Positions 1 through 8,770 are shown, counted from the stretch's first letter. The stretch: DNA of 64,000 bases from Streptomyces sp. S465 (GCF_026898115.1 NZ_CP114036.1:4396001-4460000); one strand, 5' to 3'. The notes: generated by a model from the sequence alone, not told the origin. Numbers and translations: made by a program.

Positions 1-1
1 G

Positions 2-472
2 ATGAACGGACTCGAGGTCACCCGCTTGCTCGCCGGGCCGGGCGCCGAGGACCCGGTCAAGGTCATCGTGGTGACCACCTTCGACCTCGACGAGTATGTG
101 CACAGCGCCCTGCGCAACGGGGCCTGCGGCTTTCTCCTCAAGCGCTCCGGGCCGACCCTGCTGGTGGAGGCGATCCGGGCGGCCATGGCCGGAGACGCCA
201 TGATCAGCCCCTCGGTGACGGTCCGGCTGCTGCGCCACATCCAGGAGCCCGAGCGGCCCCGGGTCAAGCAGCCCCTCGAGGCGCTGACCGAACGCGAAGT
301 GGAGATCGCCAAGTTGGTCGCCCAGGGCATGACCAACGCGGAGATCGCCGGCGAGCTGTTCATCTCGGCCGGGACGGTCAAGACCCATATCGCCAACGTC
401 CAGCGGAAGTTGGACGTCCGCAACCGGGTCGGCATAGCGGCCTGGGTGTGGGACAGCGAACGCGTCGACTGA
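2..472 (+). CDS. LuxR/NarL-family response regulator, 5'-truncated by the window edge
   Basis: This is the last 156 codons of a two-component response regulator. The frame is already open at base 2 and the first visible residues (MNGLEVTRLL) are what normally follows the phospho-accepting Asp in a D-x-R-M-P-G-M-N-G loop, so the true start and the Asp lie upstream of the window. The receiver domain continues with the conserved Thr (VVTTF) and Lys (FLLKRS). A C-terminal LuxR helix-turn-helix follows (LTEREVEIAKLVAQGMTNAE to KTHIANVQRKL). It should bind DNA when phosphorylated by a sensor kinase that is probably just upstream. The kinase and its signal cannot be seen. A hairpin follows the stop codon. 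Confidence 0.93.
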   Translation: MNGLEVTRLLAGPGAEDPVKVIVVTTFDLDEYVHSALRNGACGFLLKRSGPTLLVEAIRAAMAGDAMISPSVTVRLLRHIQEPERPRVKQPLEALTEREVEIAKLVAQGMTNAEIAGELFISAGTVKTHIANVQRKLDVRNRVGIAAWVWDSERVD

Positions 473-579
473 CCCGCACAGCGGCCACCGCGGGCCACTC
501 CCGCATCAGTTGTACCGTCTGCACCTTCCTGCCATCCGCCGCCCGGCCGCCGCGCCGGGAGGCGGGCACGGCAGCACAA

Positions 580-617
580 GGGCCCGCCTCCCGGTGCGGT
601 GGCAGGGAGACGGGCCC
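580..617. terminator. Hairpin between convergent genes
   Basis: GGGCCCGCCTCCC pairs with GGGAGACGGGCCC, with one bulged base and a 12-nt loop. It lies between the stop codons of the response regulator (plus strand) and the LysR-type gene (minus strand), so it could end transcription from both sides. There is no clear U tract, as is usual in Streptomyces. Confidence 0.55.
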
Positions 618-641
618 GTGGAAGTGGCGGGACGGTGGGTG

Positions 642-899
642 TCAGGCGGCCGCGCAGACGCCCTTCATACTGTCGATGAGGGCCAGTACCGCACGGGCCG
701 AGGGCAGGATCATCCGCCCTTCGCGAGTGAGCTGGGCACCCGTGGAGTCACGGGTGAAAAGCTTGGTGCCCAGCATTTGTTCCAGGCATTTGATCTGATA
801 GCTGATGGCCGGCTGCGAATAACCGAGTGCCTTCGCCGCCTGATCCATACGTCCTATCTCCGCTATAGAGACGAAGGCGCGGAACTCCCGCTCGTGCAT
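642..899 (-). CDS. Stand-alone LysR-type winged-helix DNA-binding protein
   Basis: An 85-residue protein made almost only of a LysR-type HTH: FRAFVSIAEIGRMDQAAKAL, then the recognition region YSQPAISYQIKCLEQMLGTK, then the wing LFTRDSTGAQLTREG. Typical LysR regulators are about 300 residues and carry a two-lobed effector domain. Here the protein stops right after the linker helix (ALIDSMKGVCAAA). The frame is closed by a stop codon and nothing downstream resembles an effector domain, so this is either a natural single-domain regulator or a truncated gene. It is convergent with the LuxR-type gene. The target is unknown. Confidence 0.75.
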   Translation of the reverse strand: MHEREFRAFVSIAEIGRMDQAAKALGYSQPAISYQIKCLEQMLGTKLFTRDSTGAQLTREGRMILPSARAVLALIDSMKGVCAAA

Positions 900-1061
900 T
901 TTTCCCCCTGTCCGATTCGGCTGCCTTCTGGGCTGCCGAGAACCGGTTACACAACACCGGTCATCCGATCCGTCGAGACCATATCAACGTACCTAATCTC
1001 GGAAGGCAACAGCCGGTGCAGGAAGCTGCAATGCGACCCGCGTCTCGTTCGGCAGGGAAGC

Positions 1062-1102
1062 CCCACGGTGCCTCGCCGGGGGAATATGCGAGGCACCGTG
1101 GG
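1062..1102 (-). terminator. Terminator of the ABC exporter genes
   Basis: A perfect 14-bp stem (CCCACGGTGCCTCG with CGAGGCACCGTGGG) and a 13-nt loop, about 65 bases past the permease stop codon on the minus strand. On the plus strand it is followed by a short T run, so it may act in both directions. The rest of 900-1167 shows no gene. Confidence 0.75.
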
Positions 1103-1167
1103 AGCCTTTTCGGGGTTCCCGCGGCACTTTCCGGGCGCGGTCCACCCCATCCGTCATGTCCTGGGCC

Positions 1168-3717
1168 TCACTCCTGTGTGACGGCCCGGAGGACATTCAA
1201 CCGGGCACCGCGCCGGGCCGGGCCGAGCGAGGCCAGCGCCCCGACGATCGCCGCACCCACCAGATAGACCGCCATCAGCGACCAGGGCAGGGACAGGGTG
1301 TTGACGCCCTGGGACCGCATCGAGTGGGCCACCGCGAGCCCGAGCCCGGCCCCGACCACCACCCCGAGCACCGCGCCGAAGAGCGAGATCACCACCGACT
1401 CGGTCATGATCATGCGGATCGTCTGGCCGCGTCCCAGCCCGATGGCCCGCAGCGCGCCCAGCTCCTTGGTCCGCTCCATCACCGACAGGGCCAGGGTGTT
1501 GACGATGCCCAGGACCGCGATGATCATCGCGACCGCGAGCAGTGCCTGCACCACGTTGAGCATCATGTCGAAGCCGTCGTTGAACTTCTTCGCGATCGCG
1601 TCCTTGGACTGCACCGTCACCTCGGGGCTGTCCCGCAGCGCCTTCTCGATCCCCGGCTGGACCGAGGCCACCGAGGCGTCCGGGGCCAGCTGGAAGTACG
1701 CCTGCGACGGCTGCGCGTAGCGGAAGCCCTCGGTCGCGTCGGCCCATGGGATCACCACGCTGTTGGCGAGCGCCATGTCCTCGAAGGTGCCGGCCAGCCG
1801 GTAGGTGTGCGGCTCCCCGCGCTGGAGCTGGACGGTGACCTTGTCGCCCACCGCCAGATCGCGGTCCTTCGCGGTGGCCTTGTTCATCAGCACCGTACCG
1901 GGGGCCAGTTCATCCACCGACCCGGCCTCGGCCCGCAGGCTGAGCATGCCGCGCGCCGCCTCCCAGTCCTCCCAGGAGGACACCGACTGAGTGCTCTTGC
2001 CGACCTTCGCGGTGTCGAACGAGGCAGCGGCGACCGCCGCCACCCCGTCCAGGCCACGCGCCTGGCGCAGCGCCGCCGGGTCGATGGAGGCCGACATGCT
2101 GTCGCCGGAGTCGCCCATCGCCACCAGCTGGGCCTTCAGCTTGTCCGAGATCTCGTTGTTGACGCTGTCCTTCGCCGAGGCGGCCACCGTACTGAGCGTG
2201 GTGACCAGCGCCACGCCGATCATCAGCGCCGAGGCCGTGATCGCGGTACGGCGCGGATTGCGCGCCGAGTTGCGGCGCCCCAGCTGGCCGGGGAGCGAGC
2301 GGGAGAACAGCCCGCCCAGCAGCCATACGGCGGGCCGGCTGAACAGCGGGGTGAGCAGCGTGACCCCGATGAAGGCGAGCAGCACCCCGGGCAGCACGGC
2401 CGACATCGCCGCGTCGCCCGATCCGACGAGCCCCGTCATCAGCAGCCCGGCACCCAGCACCAGCAGCACCGAACCGGTCCAGGTCTGCTTGCGGTGCCTG
2501 CGGTCCGGCGCGACCGCCGAACGGATGACGGCGATGGGCGCGACCTTCGCGGCCCGCAGCGCCGGGAACAGCGCGGCCAGCATCGTCACCCCCACACCGA
2601 CCACCAGCGACACGATGACCGCGCTGGCGGGCACGCCGAGATCGGCGACCTCCAGCCCCTCCATGGTGTCCGCCAGCAAGGAGGCGCCCAGCGCTCCCAG
2701 GCCGACCCCGAGGCCCAGCCCGATGACCGCCGCGACCAGCCCGATCACCAGCGACTCCAGCAGCACCGAGCCGATCATCTGACGGCGGCTGGCGCCCAGC
2801 GCCCGCAGCAGTGCCAGCTCACGCATCCGCTGGGCGATGATGATGGAGAAGGTGTTGATGATCAGGAAGACCCCCACCAGCACCGCCACCGCCGCGAAGC
2901 CCAGCAGCACCTGGGTGACCAGGTCGAGGACCTCCCGCGAGCGGTCGGCCGACGCCTTCGACAGCTCCTCACCGGTGCGCACCTCGAAACCGGACCCGAG
3001 CTCCTTCTTCAGCGCCGCCTGGACGGTGGCGCTCTTCGCGCCCGAGGCCAGGTCCACGGTGACGGCCGAGTACTGGCCGTTGTCGCCCAGCATCAGCTCC
3101 CGCGCCACCGGTTCGGTGAACGCGACCGTCTGCTCGCCGCCGATGGAGTCCCGGTCACCGGAGTAGCCGAAGATCCCGGCCACGGTGAAGGTCCGCTTCG
3201 GCTGTCCGGTCAGCACGCCGATCGAGTCGCCGACCGAGAAGTGCCCCTTCTCGGCGAGCCCGGCGTTGATCGCCACCTCGTCCGGCTTGGCCGGCGCGTG
3301 GCCGTCGCGCAGGGCGAGCAGCGAGGTCTCGCCGGTCCACCCCTTGCCGTACCGCGGGCCGCCGGTGCTCGGCACCACCTTGCCGTCCTTGCCGAGCGCG
3401 CGGGCGCCCTCGACGCGGATGTCCCCGCGGGCCTTCCCGACGCCGGGGACGTCCGCCACCCGGCGCACGGTCGCCGCGTCCAGCCCGACCGGCGCGCTCG
3501 CCGCGTCCCCCACGCCCCCGCTGACCCGCGCCTTGGCGGCCACCTGGAGGTCGATGTCGTCGTACGCGCCCGCGAACTGGGCGTCGAACGAACGGTTCAG
3601 GGTGTCCTGGAGGACGAAGGCGCCCGCGACGAAGGTGACACCCAGCACCACCGCGAGGCCCGACAGCAGCAGCCGTACCTTCCGCGACAGCACGCTTTTG
3701 AGAGTCGCCTTGAACAT
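1168..3717 (-). CDS. FtsX-like ABC transporter permease (MacB-type exporter)
   Basis: An 849-residue permease with two FtsX units. An N-terminal membrane segment (about residues 16-36) is followed by an extracytoplasmic MacB-like domain. Three membrane helices follow from about residue 270, including VLVGVFLIINTFSIIIAQ, then the coupling segment RMRELALLRALGASRRQM. A second extracytoplasmic domain leads to a second FtsX block with MERTKELGALRAIGLGRGQT. This double arrangement is typical of actinobacterial permeases that export lipids, peptides or antibiotics. The ATG overlaps the TGA of the ATPase gene by one base (TGATG), so translation is probably coupled and the two form one transporter. 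The substrate cannot be told from sequence. Confidence 0.9.
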   Translation of the reverse strand: MFKATLKSVLSRKVRLLLSGLAVVLGVTFVAGAFVLQDTLNRSFDAQFAGAYDDIDLQVAAKARVSGGVGDAASAPVGLDAATVRRVADVPGVGKARGDIRVEGARALGKDGKVVPSTGGPRYGKGWTGETSLLALRDGHAPAKPDEVAINAGLAEKGHFSVGDSIGVLTGQPKRTFTVAGIFGYSGDRDSIGGEQTVAFTEPVARELMLGDNGQYSAVTVDLASGAKSATVQAALKKELGSGFEVRTGEELSKASADRSREVLDLVTQVLLGFAAVAVLVGVFLIINTFSIIIAQRMRELALLRALGASRRQMIGSVLLESLVIGLVAAVIGLGLGVGLGALGASLLADTMEGLEVADLGVPASAVIVSLVVGVGVTMLAALFPALRAAKVAPIAVIRSAVAPDRRHRKQTWTGSVLLVLGAGLLMTGLVGSGDAAMSAVLPGVLLAFIGVTLLTPLFSRPAVWLLGGLFSRSLPGQLGRRNSARNPRRTAITASALMIGVALVTTLSTVAASAKDSVNNEISDKLKAQLVAMGDSGDSMSASIDPAALRQARGLDGVAAVAAASFDTAKVGKSTQSVSSWEDWEAARGMLSLRAEAGSVDELAPGTVLMNKATAKDRDLAVGDKVTVQLQRGEPHTYRLAGTFEDMALANSVVIPWADATEGFRYAQPSQAYFQLAPDASVASVQPGIEKALRDSPEVTVQSKDAIAKKFNDGFDMMLNVVQALLAVAMIIAVLGIVNTLALSVMERTKELGALRAIGLGRGQTIRMIMTESVVISLFGAVLGVVVGAGLGLAVAHSMRSQGVNTLSLPWSLMAVYLVGAAIVGALASLGPARRGARLNVLRAVTQE

Positions 3718-4490
3718 CAGGCCACCTTCTCCACCGTGTCGATCTTCTTCATCATGTCGAGCACGGCGTCCGCGGTCGGCTCGGTGATCTCGCCGACCAC
3801 ATGGCCGTCGGCGAAGAACACCACCCGGTCCGCGTACGAAGCGGCGTTGGGGTCGTGCGTGACCATGACGATGGTCTGGCCCAGCGACCTGACCGAGTCG
3901 CGCAGGAACTTCAGCACCTCGGTGCCGGCCCGCGAGTCCAGATTGCCGGTCGGCTCATCAGCGAAGATCACCTCGGGCTGGGACACCAGCGCCCGTGCGC
4001 AGGCCACCCGCTGCTGCTGACCGCCCGACAGCTCCGAGGGACGGTGCCCGAGCCGCTCGCTCAGCCCCACCGTCTCGATCACCTTCGCCAGCCACTCCGG
4101 CGAGGGCTTGCGGCCCGCGATCGCCAGCGGCAGCAGGATGTTCTCCTCGGCGGTCAGCATCGGCAGCAGATTGAATTGCTGGAAGATAAATCCGATGCGG
4201 TCTCTGCGCAGGCTGGTCAGCTCCTTGTCGCTCATTCCATTGACCTTCATATCGGCCACATAGACATCGCCCTCACTGACCGTGTCGAGACCGGCCAGGC
4301 AATGCATGAGGGTCGACTTACCGGAACCCGAAGGCCCCATGATCGCCGTGAACTCACCACGACGCAGCTCCACGTCGACCCCACGCAGCGCGGCGACTTG
4401 CGCATCGCCGGTGCCATACACCTTGTGGACGTTCACCGCACGGGCGGCCAACTCCGTATCCGTCGAAATCGTCGCGCTCACGCGGCTCAC
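3717..4490 (-). CDS. ABC transporter ATP-binding protein (LolD/MacB type)
   Basis: A 257-residue ATPase of the MacB/LolD group. Walker A is GPSGSGKST (52-60), the Q-loop is IFQQFNLLP, the signature is LSGGQQQR, Walker B is VIFADEPTGNLDS and the switch His is in MVTHD. It powers the FtsX-like permease encoded immediately downstream with a one-base overlap. The DEPTGNLDSR form is characteristic of this export/extraction class and not of sugar importers. No regulator lies next to the pair. The P450 gene starts divergently 213 bases away, so promoters for both probably share the intergenic region. Confidence 0.93.
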   Translation of the reverse strand: MSRVSATISTDTELAARAVNVHKVYGTGDAQVAALRGVDVELRRGEFTAIMGPSGSGKSTLMHCLAGLDTVSEGDVYVADMKVNGMSDKELTSLRRDRIGFIFQQFNLLPMLTAEENILLPLAIAGRKPSPEWLAKVIETVGLSERLGHRPSELSGGQQQRVACARALVSQPEVIFADEPTGNLDSRAGTEVLKFLRDSVRSLGQTIVMVTHDPNAASYADRVVFFADGHVVGEITEPTADAVLDMMKKIDTVEKVA

Positions 4491-4702
4491 TCTCCCTTTG
4501 CGGGGTCGGGCTTACGCTGACGAGCCGAGATTAAGACCGGACCCCGGGGCGCCACCTCTGCCGAATGGCAGAGATCCGGGCCGGGATTCGGGGACCGGCA
4601 TCCCGGCCCGCTTCGAAGTCTTTGCATCGCACCTGTGGCATCGGGAGGGCCGACCTAGGGTCGTCCGGGACGTAAGGGCCCCGGATGGCTGAGGGAGACG
4701 GC

Positions 4703-5920
4703 ATGGCCGCCACACGGACACTCTCCAAGTACTGGCTGCTCACCAACGAGTTCACCCAGAACCCGTATCCCGTTCTGGAGCATGTCCGCCAGGAGCGTCC
4801 GGTGTGCGAGGTCTCCCTGCCCGGCGGCAGCCGCGCCTGGGTGGTGACCCGGTACGACGACGCCAAGGCGGCCCTCGCCGACCCGCGGTTCAGCCGCGAC
4901 ATCCACGTCCACTACCGGCTGATGTCCGCCAAGTCGGGCCGCACCATGACCCCGCCCGTCGAAGAGGCCAACCACCTGGCCAACCTCGAACCGCCCCGCC
5001 ACACCCCGCTGCGCAAGGCCATCAGCTTCGCCTTCACCCCGCGCCGCGCCGAAGCGCTGCGGCCGAAGGTGGTGGACATCGTCGACGACCTGCTCGACCA
5101 GCTGGCCGGCCGGCCCGCCCCGGACCTGATCGCCGGATACGCCGACCCGCTGCCCGTGATGACCATCGCCGAGCTGATGGGCGTGCCCGCCGAGGCGTGG
5201 CCGGACTTCCTGCGCTGGTCCCAGGCGCTGCGCGAGTACTCCCCGACCGACACCTCGGGCGTCCTGGACCGCAACATCCGGGATCTGTCGGCCTACATGT
5301 CCGCGCTGATCGCCCAGAAGGAGCGGGAGCCGGACGACGGCCTGCTCTCCTCCCTCATCCACGCCGGCCCCGAGCGCCGGCTCACCTCCACCGAGATCCT
5401 CTCCACCGGCTTCGCCCTGATGACGGGCGGCAACGAGACCACCGCCAGTCTCGTCGGCGGCGTCCTGGCCGCCCTCCTCACCCATCCGGCGGAACGCGCC
5501 CAGCTCCTCGCCGAACCGGGCCGCTGGGGCGCCGCGATGGACGAGCTGATCCGCTACGTCAACCCGATCAGCAACGCGCTCCAGCGCGTCACCACCGAGC
5601 CGGTGGAGATCGGCGGAGTCACCATTCCGGCGGATGAGGTCGTCATCATCTCGGTGCTGTCCGCCAACCGGGACCCCGACCAGTTCCCCGGCCACCCGGA
5701 CGTACTCGACCTCACCCGCCCCAAGCCCGCCCACCTCAGCTTCGGCTTCGGCATCCACTACTGCTCCGGCGCCCATCTCGCCAAGATCATCACCGAGACC
5801 GCCGCCCGCCGCCTCTTCGAGCGCTTCCCCGAGGCCCGCCTCGCGGTCCCCCCATCCGACCTCCGCTACCAGCAGACCGGCCTGGTCCGCCCCCTGGCGG
5901 CCCTCCCGGTCCAGTGGTGA
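4703..5920 (+). CDS. Cytochrome P450
   Basis: A soluble bacterial class I P450 of 405 residues. It shows the I-helix oxygen-activation motif (MTGGNETTA), the K-helix ExxR (ELIR) and the haem-thiolate loop FGFGIHYCSGAHLA with its Cys ligand. The start chosen is the second ATG (4703), which has GAGGGAG five bases upstream; an in-frame ATG at 4685 has no such site. Such enzymes hydroxylate or epoxidise small molecules using ferredoxin as electron donor, but no ferredoxin or biosynthetic genes are next to it, so the substrate is unknown. The stop codon lies inside a 15-bp tandem repeat. The next gene downstream encodes a small secreted protein. Confidence 0.93.
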   Translation: MAATRTLSKYWLLTNEFTQNPYPVLEHVRQERPVCEVSLPGGSRAWVVTRYDDAKAALADPRFSRDIHVHYRLMSAKSGRTMTPPVEEANHLANLEPPRHTPLRKAISFAFTPRRAEALRPKVVDIVDDLLDQLAGRPAPDLIAGYADPLPVMTIAELMGVPAEAWPDFLRWSQALREYSPTDTSGVLDRNIRDLSAYMSALIAQKEREPDDGLLSSLIHAGPERRLTSTEILSTGFALMTGGNETTASLVGGVLAALLTHPAERAQLLAEPGRWGAAMDELIRYVNPISNALQRVTTEPVEIGGVTIPADEVVIISVLSANRDPDQFPGHPDVLDLTRPKPAHLSFGFGIHYCSGAHLAKIITETAARRLFERFPEARLAVPPSDLRYQQTGLVRPLAALPVQW

Positions 5921-5970
5921 CCCGTCCAGTGGTGACCCGTCCAGTGGTGACCCATCCAGTGGTCACCCGT
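5911..5970 (+). repeat. Four tandem 15-bp repeats spanning the P450 stop codon
   Basis: Four consecutive copies of CCAGTGGTGACCCGT, the third and fourth each with one change. The first copy supplies the TGA stop of the P450, and the repeats fill most of the space before the next gene. Each unit contains an in-frame TGA, so the array adds redundant stops. Replication slippage is the simplest origin. Confidence 0.9.
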
Positions 5971-6000
5971 CCACCCCTCGAAGGAGAAAGGCAAACAGAC

Positions 6001-6345
6001 ATGAAAAACACCGGAACGGCCTTACGCACCGCCGCCCTGTCCCTGGCCACGGCCACGAGCGCCCTGGGCCTCACCCTGGCCGCCCAGTCCCCGGCGGCTG
6101 CGGCGGACGACACCGTGCCGAGCTGCGTCAAGACAGCGACCACGCACGATCTGTTCGGTTACTTCGGTGCCTTCATCACCAACGACTGCACCACCGAACA
6201 GCGGGTGCTCCCCGTCTTCAAGATCGTATGGAGCACGGGCCCCCAGCCGCAGTGCCACGTCCTGCAACCGGGCGAGAAGGCCACCGAGTGGGTGAAGCCC
6301 ACCGGCATCCTCGGTCAGGGCCTCGTCGGCCTGGTCCGCTGCTGA
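6001..6345 (+). CDS. Small secreted protein resembling tendamistat-type alpha-amylase inhibitors
   Basis: 114 residues with a clear signal peptide (positive start, hydrophobic core ALSLATATSALGLTLA, cleavage near AAAADD), leaving a mature protein of about 80 residues. The start ATG follows GAAGGAGAAAGG. The mature part has four cysteines in the order PSCV, NDC, PQCHVLQPGE and a C-terminal VRC. Tendamistat has the same order and a near-identical last spacing, plus a PG after the third Cys. The WRY triplet that tendamistat uses to block amylase is absent; the matching stretch reads around LFGYFG. It may therefore be a same-fold protein with another target. Family membership is my inference from the cysteine pattern. 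Confidence 0.6.
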   Translation: MKNTGTALRTAALSLATATSALGLTLAAQSPAAAADDTVPSCVKTATTHDLFGYFGAFITNDCTTEQRVLPVFKIVWSTGPQPQCHVLQPGEKATEWVKPTGILGQGLVGLVRC

Positions 6346-6368
6346 ACCGCCTGCCCCATGCCCTCCCC

Positions 6369-6399
6369 GCGCGCCGCCCGGCCACCCCGGGCGGCGCGC
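6369..6399. terminator. Strong hairpin terminator
   Basis: A perfect 13-bp stem, GCGCGCCGCCCGG with CCGGGCGGCGCGC, and a 5-nt loop, just after the secreted-protein gene and ahead of the convergent MmcQ/YjbR gene. It probably ends transcripts from both. Confidence 0.8.
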
Positions 6400-6435
6400 C
6401 CTCGTTCAGCGGCGCTCCCGGTGCGCGGGCCCCGC

Positions 6436-6801
6436 TCAGGGCCGGTCGAGCCGGAGCCGCTCGGCCCGCGGCAGACCCGCGACCACCAGGTCGTAGGAGT
6501 CCTCGATCAGCTCCCGGACCAGCCGGTCCGGGAGCCCGCCGGCCACCGCCACCGTGTTCCAGTGGCGCTTGTTCATATGCCACCCCGGGACGATCAGCCC
6601 CGGATGCTCATCACGCAGCCGCACCGCGGCCTCCGGATCGCACTTCAGATTCACCGTGAGCGGACGCGCGTCCAGCGTGGTCAGGGCGAAGATCTTGCCG
6701 TTCACCTTGAAGGCCGAGACCTCCGGGGACCGGGAGAAGGGCCACTCCTCCACCGCCGAGTTGAACGAGAGGCAGAAGGACCTCAGCCGCTCGGGGGTCA
6801 C
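6436..6801 (-). CDS. MmcQ/YjbR family protein
   Basis: 121 residues, the usual length for the MmcQ/YjbR family, a CyaY-like alpha/beta fold sometimes described as DNA-binding. The recognisable features are VEEWPFSRSPEVSAFKVNGK near the N terminus, the strand KIFALTTL, the LTVNLKCDPE segment and the typical PGWHMNKRHWNTV block. The C-terminal helix ELIEDSYDLVVAGLPRAER is also characteristic. The cellular role is not established for the family. The gene stands alone, convergent with the secreted-protein gene and downstream of the phosphatase gene on the same strand. Confidence 0.85.
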   Translation of the reverse strand: MTPERLRSFCLSFNSAVEEWPFSRSPEVSAFKVNGKIFALTTLDARPLTVNLKCDPEAAVRLRDEHPGLIVPGWHMNKRHWNTVAVAGGLPDRLVRELIEDSYDLVVAGLPRAERLRLDRP

Positions 6802-6890
6802 TCCGCACGCTCCTCACGCTCGGCCGACATGGACGGCCCCACCGTAGCCCAGGGCTCCGACAGCCCGGTCTCGCTCCAAGGATGGGCGTC

Positions 6891-8102
6891 TCACGTCTGG
6901 GGGATGGACCGCACCCGAGGGAGCGGATGCCACTCCGAGAGGAGAATCGTCGCGTCGTCGTCGAGCCGGCCGCCATGGTGATCGAGGACCGTGTGGATCA
7001 GACGGCGCAGCGCCTCGGGGGCGGGATCGCCGGCGGCTATGGCACGGATGATGAGATCCGTGAAGCGTCCCTCGCCGAAGCGCTCCCCACTCGGCGAACG
7101 GGCCTCGGTGACCCCGTCGGAGTACAGCAGCACCCGGTCACCGGGCTCCATCTGGAAGCGGTGCACCTGGCGGGTCATGTCCGTGTCGATGCCGTCGAGG
7201 CCCAGCGGAGGCTCGGCGTCCCGCGTCAGCGCGTCGTGGAGCACCTCCTGACCGCGCAGCAGCATCGGTGGCGGATGGCCGCAGTTGACCCACTCCAGAC
7301 CGCCGGTGCTGGTGTGCATGTTCGCCAGCACGGCGGTGACGTAGCGGTCGGGAAAGACCTCACGGACCGCTTGGTCGATGGTGACCGCGTTCTCGACGAT
7401 GTCCGCGTCCCGGCGGCGGGCGGTGCGGCAGGCCGCGAGGGCCACCGACGTGGTGAGCCCGGCGGCCAGGTCGTGGCCCATGGAATCGAAGATGCCCAGG
7501 TGCAGCGTGTGGTCGGAGGTGGAGTGGTCGAAGGCGTCACCGCCCAGATCGTAGGCGGGCTCCACCACGGCGCTGGAGGTGAAGCGATCGGTCCCGATGG
7601 TCCGCGGTGCGAGAAACGCCCAGACCATCTCGGAGGGCAGCGCCATGGACTCCTGGCGCTGCCGCTTGGTGTAGGCGTCGCTGTGGGCGGTCTTGTCGAC
7701 CACTATCAGCGCGATCAAGGCCACCAGCGCGCGGCAGGCCTCCATGGTGATGGCATCGAAGGCCGGGGCCTGGATGGCGACGACGCCCAACCGCTCCACC
7801 CCATCGACCAGCGGCAGCCACAGGACCATCCCGCTCCCCGTGGCCTCCTCGGTGATACGGGGCGAGACCGACCGGTACGCCCAACCGGCCAGCGTCCCGT
7901 CGATCGGCACGGTACGCGGCGCCTCGACCCGGGCGTCCGGCACCGACACCAGCACCTTCTGCTGGAGGTCGGCGAGGTAGATGGTCAGATGGCTGATCTG
8001 CAACGACTCGTACTCGCGCCGCAGCACCTCGGGCAGGTCGGCGGGTGCGACGGACGGATACCTCCGCAACAGGCGAAGCACTGCCTGAGCCCGCTCGGGC
8101 AT
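6891..8102 (-). CDS. SpoIIE/PP2C-type serine phosphatase with N-terminal GAF-like sensor
   Basis: About 403 residues from an ATG at 8102 (MPERAQAVLRLLRR). An in-frame start at 8345 would run into the arsI gene and add a low-complexity N terminus, so it is rejected. The first 170 residues look like a GAF-type sensor. The rest is a PPM/SpoIIE phosphatase with the metal-binding sites intact: GGDAFDH, DSMGHDLAAG, NCGHPPP, LLYSDGVTEARS and DDDATILLSEW. In Streptomyces such proteins usually dephosphorylate anti-anti-sigma factors or act as orphan regulators of sigma-factor switching. No anti-sigma or STAS gene is adjacent, so its partner is elsewhere. Confidence 0.88.
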   Translation of the reverse strand: MPERAQAVLRLLRRYPSVAPADLPEVLRREYESLQISHLTIYLADLQQKVLVSVPDARVEAPRTVPIDGTLAGWAYRSVSPRITEEATGSGMVLWLPLVDGVERLGVVAIQAPAFDAITMEACRALVALIALIVVDKTAHSDAYTKRQRQESMALPSEMVWAFLAPRTIGTDRFTSSAVVEPAYDLGGDAFDHSTSDHTLHLGIFDSMGHDLAAGLTTSVALAACRTARRRDADIVENAVTIDQAVREVFPDRYVTAVLANMHTSTGGLEWVNCGHPPPMLLRGQEVLHDALTRDAEPPLGLDGIDTDMTRQVHRFQMEPGDRVLLYSDGVTEARSPSGERFGEGRFTDLIIRAIAAGDPAPEALRRLIHTVLDHHGGRLDDDATILLSEWHPLPRVRSIPQT

Positions 8103-8280
8103 GGCCCTCACCAGCTTCCCGCAAGAGCTCTCCCCTCCCGTCCACGCTACTCCCGCTCGCCACGCACGCCCCGACGAGCCAAGAGAGGCGCGGCCGGGAT
8201 CGCCGGGGACGTCGGCAAACTGTGATCGCGCGACCGGCCGCCGGGCCCGGACTGGCAGCCGTCCGGGGCTCGTTCGCATA

Positions 8281-8757
8281 TCAGCTTCCGCACCCGCAGC
8301 CCATGGCGGCCTTGGGGGTCTCCGTGGAGGCGGGCCCGCTGGCACGGCATGCGCCGGCGGTGTCGAGTGCCGCGCTCTTGCCCATCTGGTCTACGTCGCC
8401 CTTGACGACGTAGACCTCCCAGGGCTCCTTGCCGGGGCCGTGCACCCAGACCTTGTCCTGGAGGGCGTAGCAGCAGGAGGTGTCGTTCTCCTCGAAGGTG
8501 GCGAGCCCTGCCTCTTTGAGCCGGTCAGTGGCGGCCTCGACCTGGTCGGTGGAGTCGACCTCGACACCGAGGTGATCCAGCCGGGTCTCCTGCCCCGCCT
8601 CGCCTTCGATCAGGACGAGCTTCAGTGGCGGCTCGGTGATCGCGAAGTTGGCGTAGCCGGGGCGGCGCTTGGCCGGCTCGACGCCGAAGAGCTTGGCGTA
8701 GAACGCCACCGAAGCCTCGAGGTCGGGCACGTTCAAAGCGAGCTGCACACGAGACAT
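8281..8757 (-). CDS. arsI: ArsI/CadI-family vicinal-oxygen-chelate protein (probable C-As lyase)
   Basis: A 158-residue glyoxalase-fold protein starting at MSRVQLALNV (8757). The metal ligands known in ArsI (Gln, His, Glu with spacings of 57 and 52) appear as Q5, H62 and E114, and the vicinal cysteine pair that binds trivalent organoarsenical is present as C95-C96 in TSCCYALQDK. Such enzymes cleave the carbon-arsenic bond of methylarsenite; the related CadI of mycobacteria is cadmium-inducible. The C terminus ends in a Cys-containing MGCGCGS tail that may bind metal. It is divergent from arsR, so ArsR probably represses both directions. Confidence 0.88.
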   Translation of the reverse strand: MSRVQLALNVPDLEASVAFYAKLFGVEPAKRRPGYANFAITEPPLKLVLIEGEAGQETRLDHLGVEVDSTDQVEAATDRLKEAGLATFEENDTSCCYALQDKVWVHGPGKEPWEVYVVKGDVDQMGKSAALDTAGACRASGPASTETPKAAMGCGCGS

Positions 8758-8770
8758 AAAGGCCCCATCT

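Noticed and set aside
1156..4020. Open plus-strand frame of 954 codons opposite the ABC permease
   Set aside because: It is the antisense shadow of a clear FtsX-like permease and ATPase; its peptide is His/Arg/Gln/Asp-rich with no domain.
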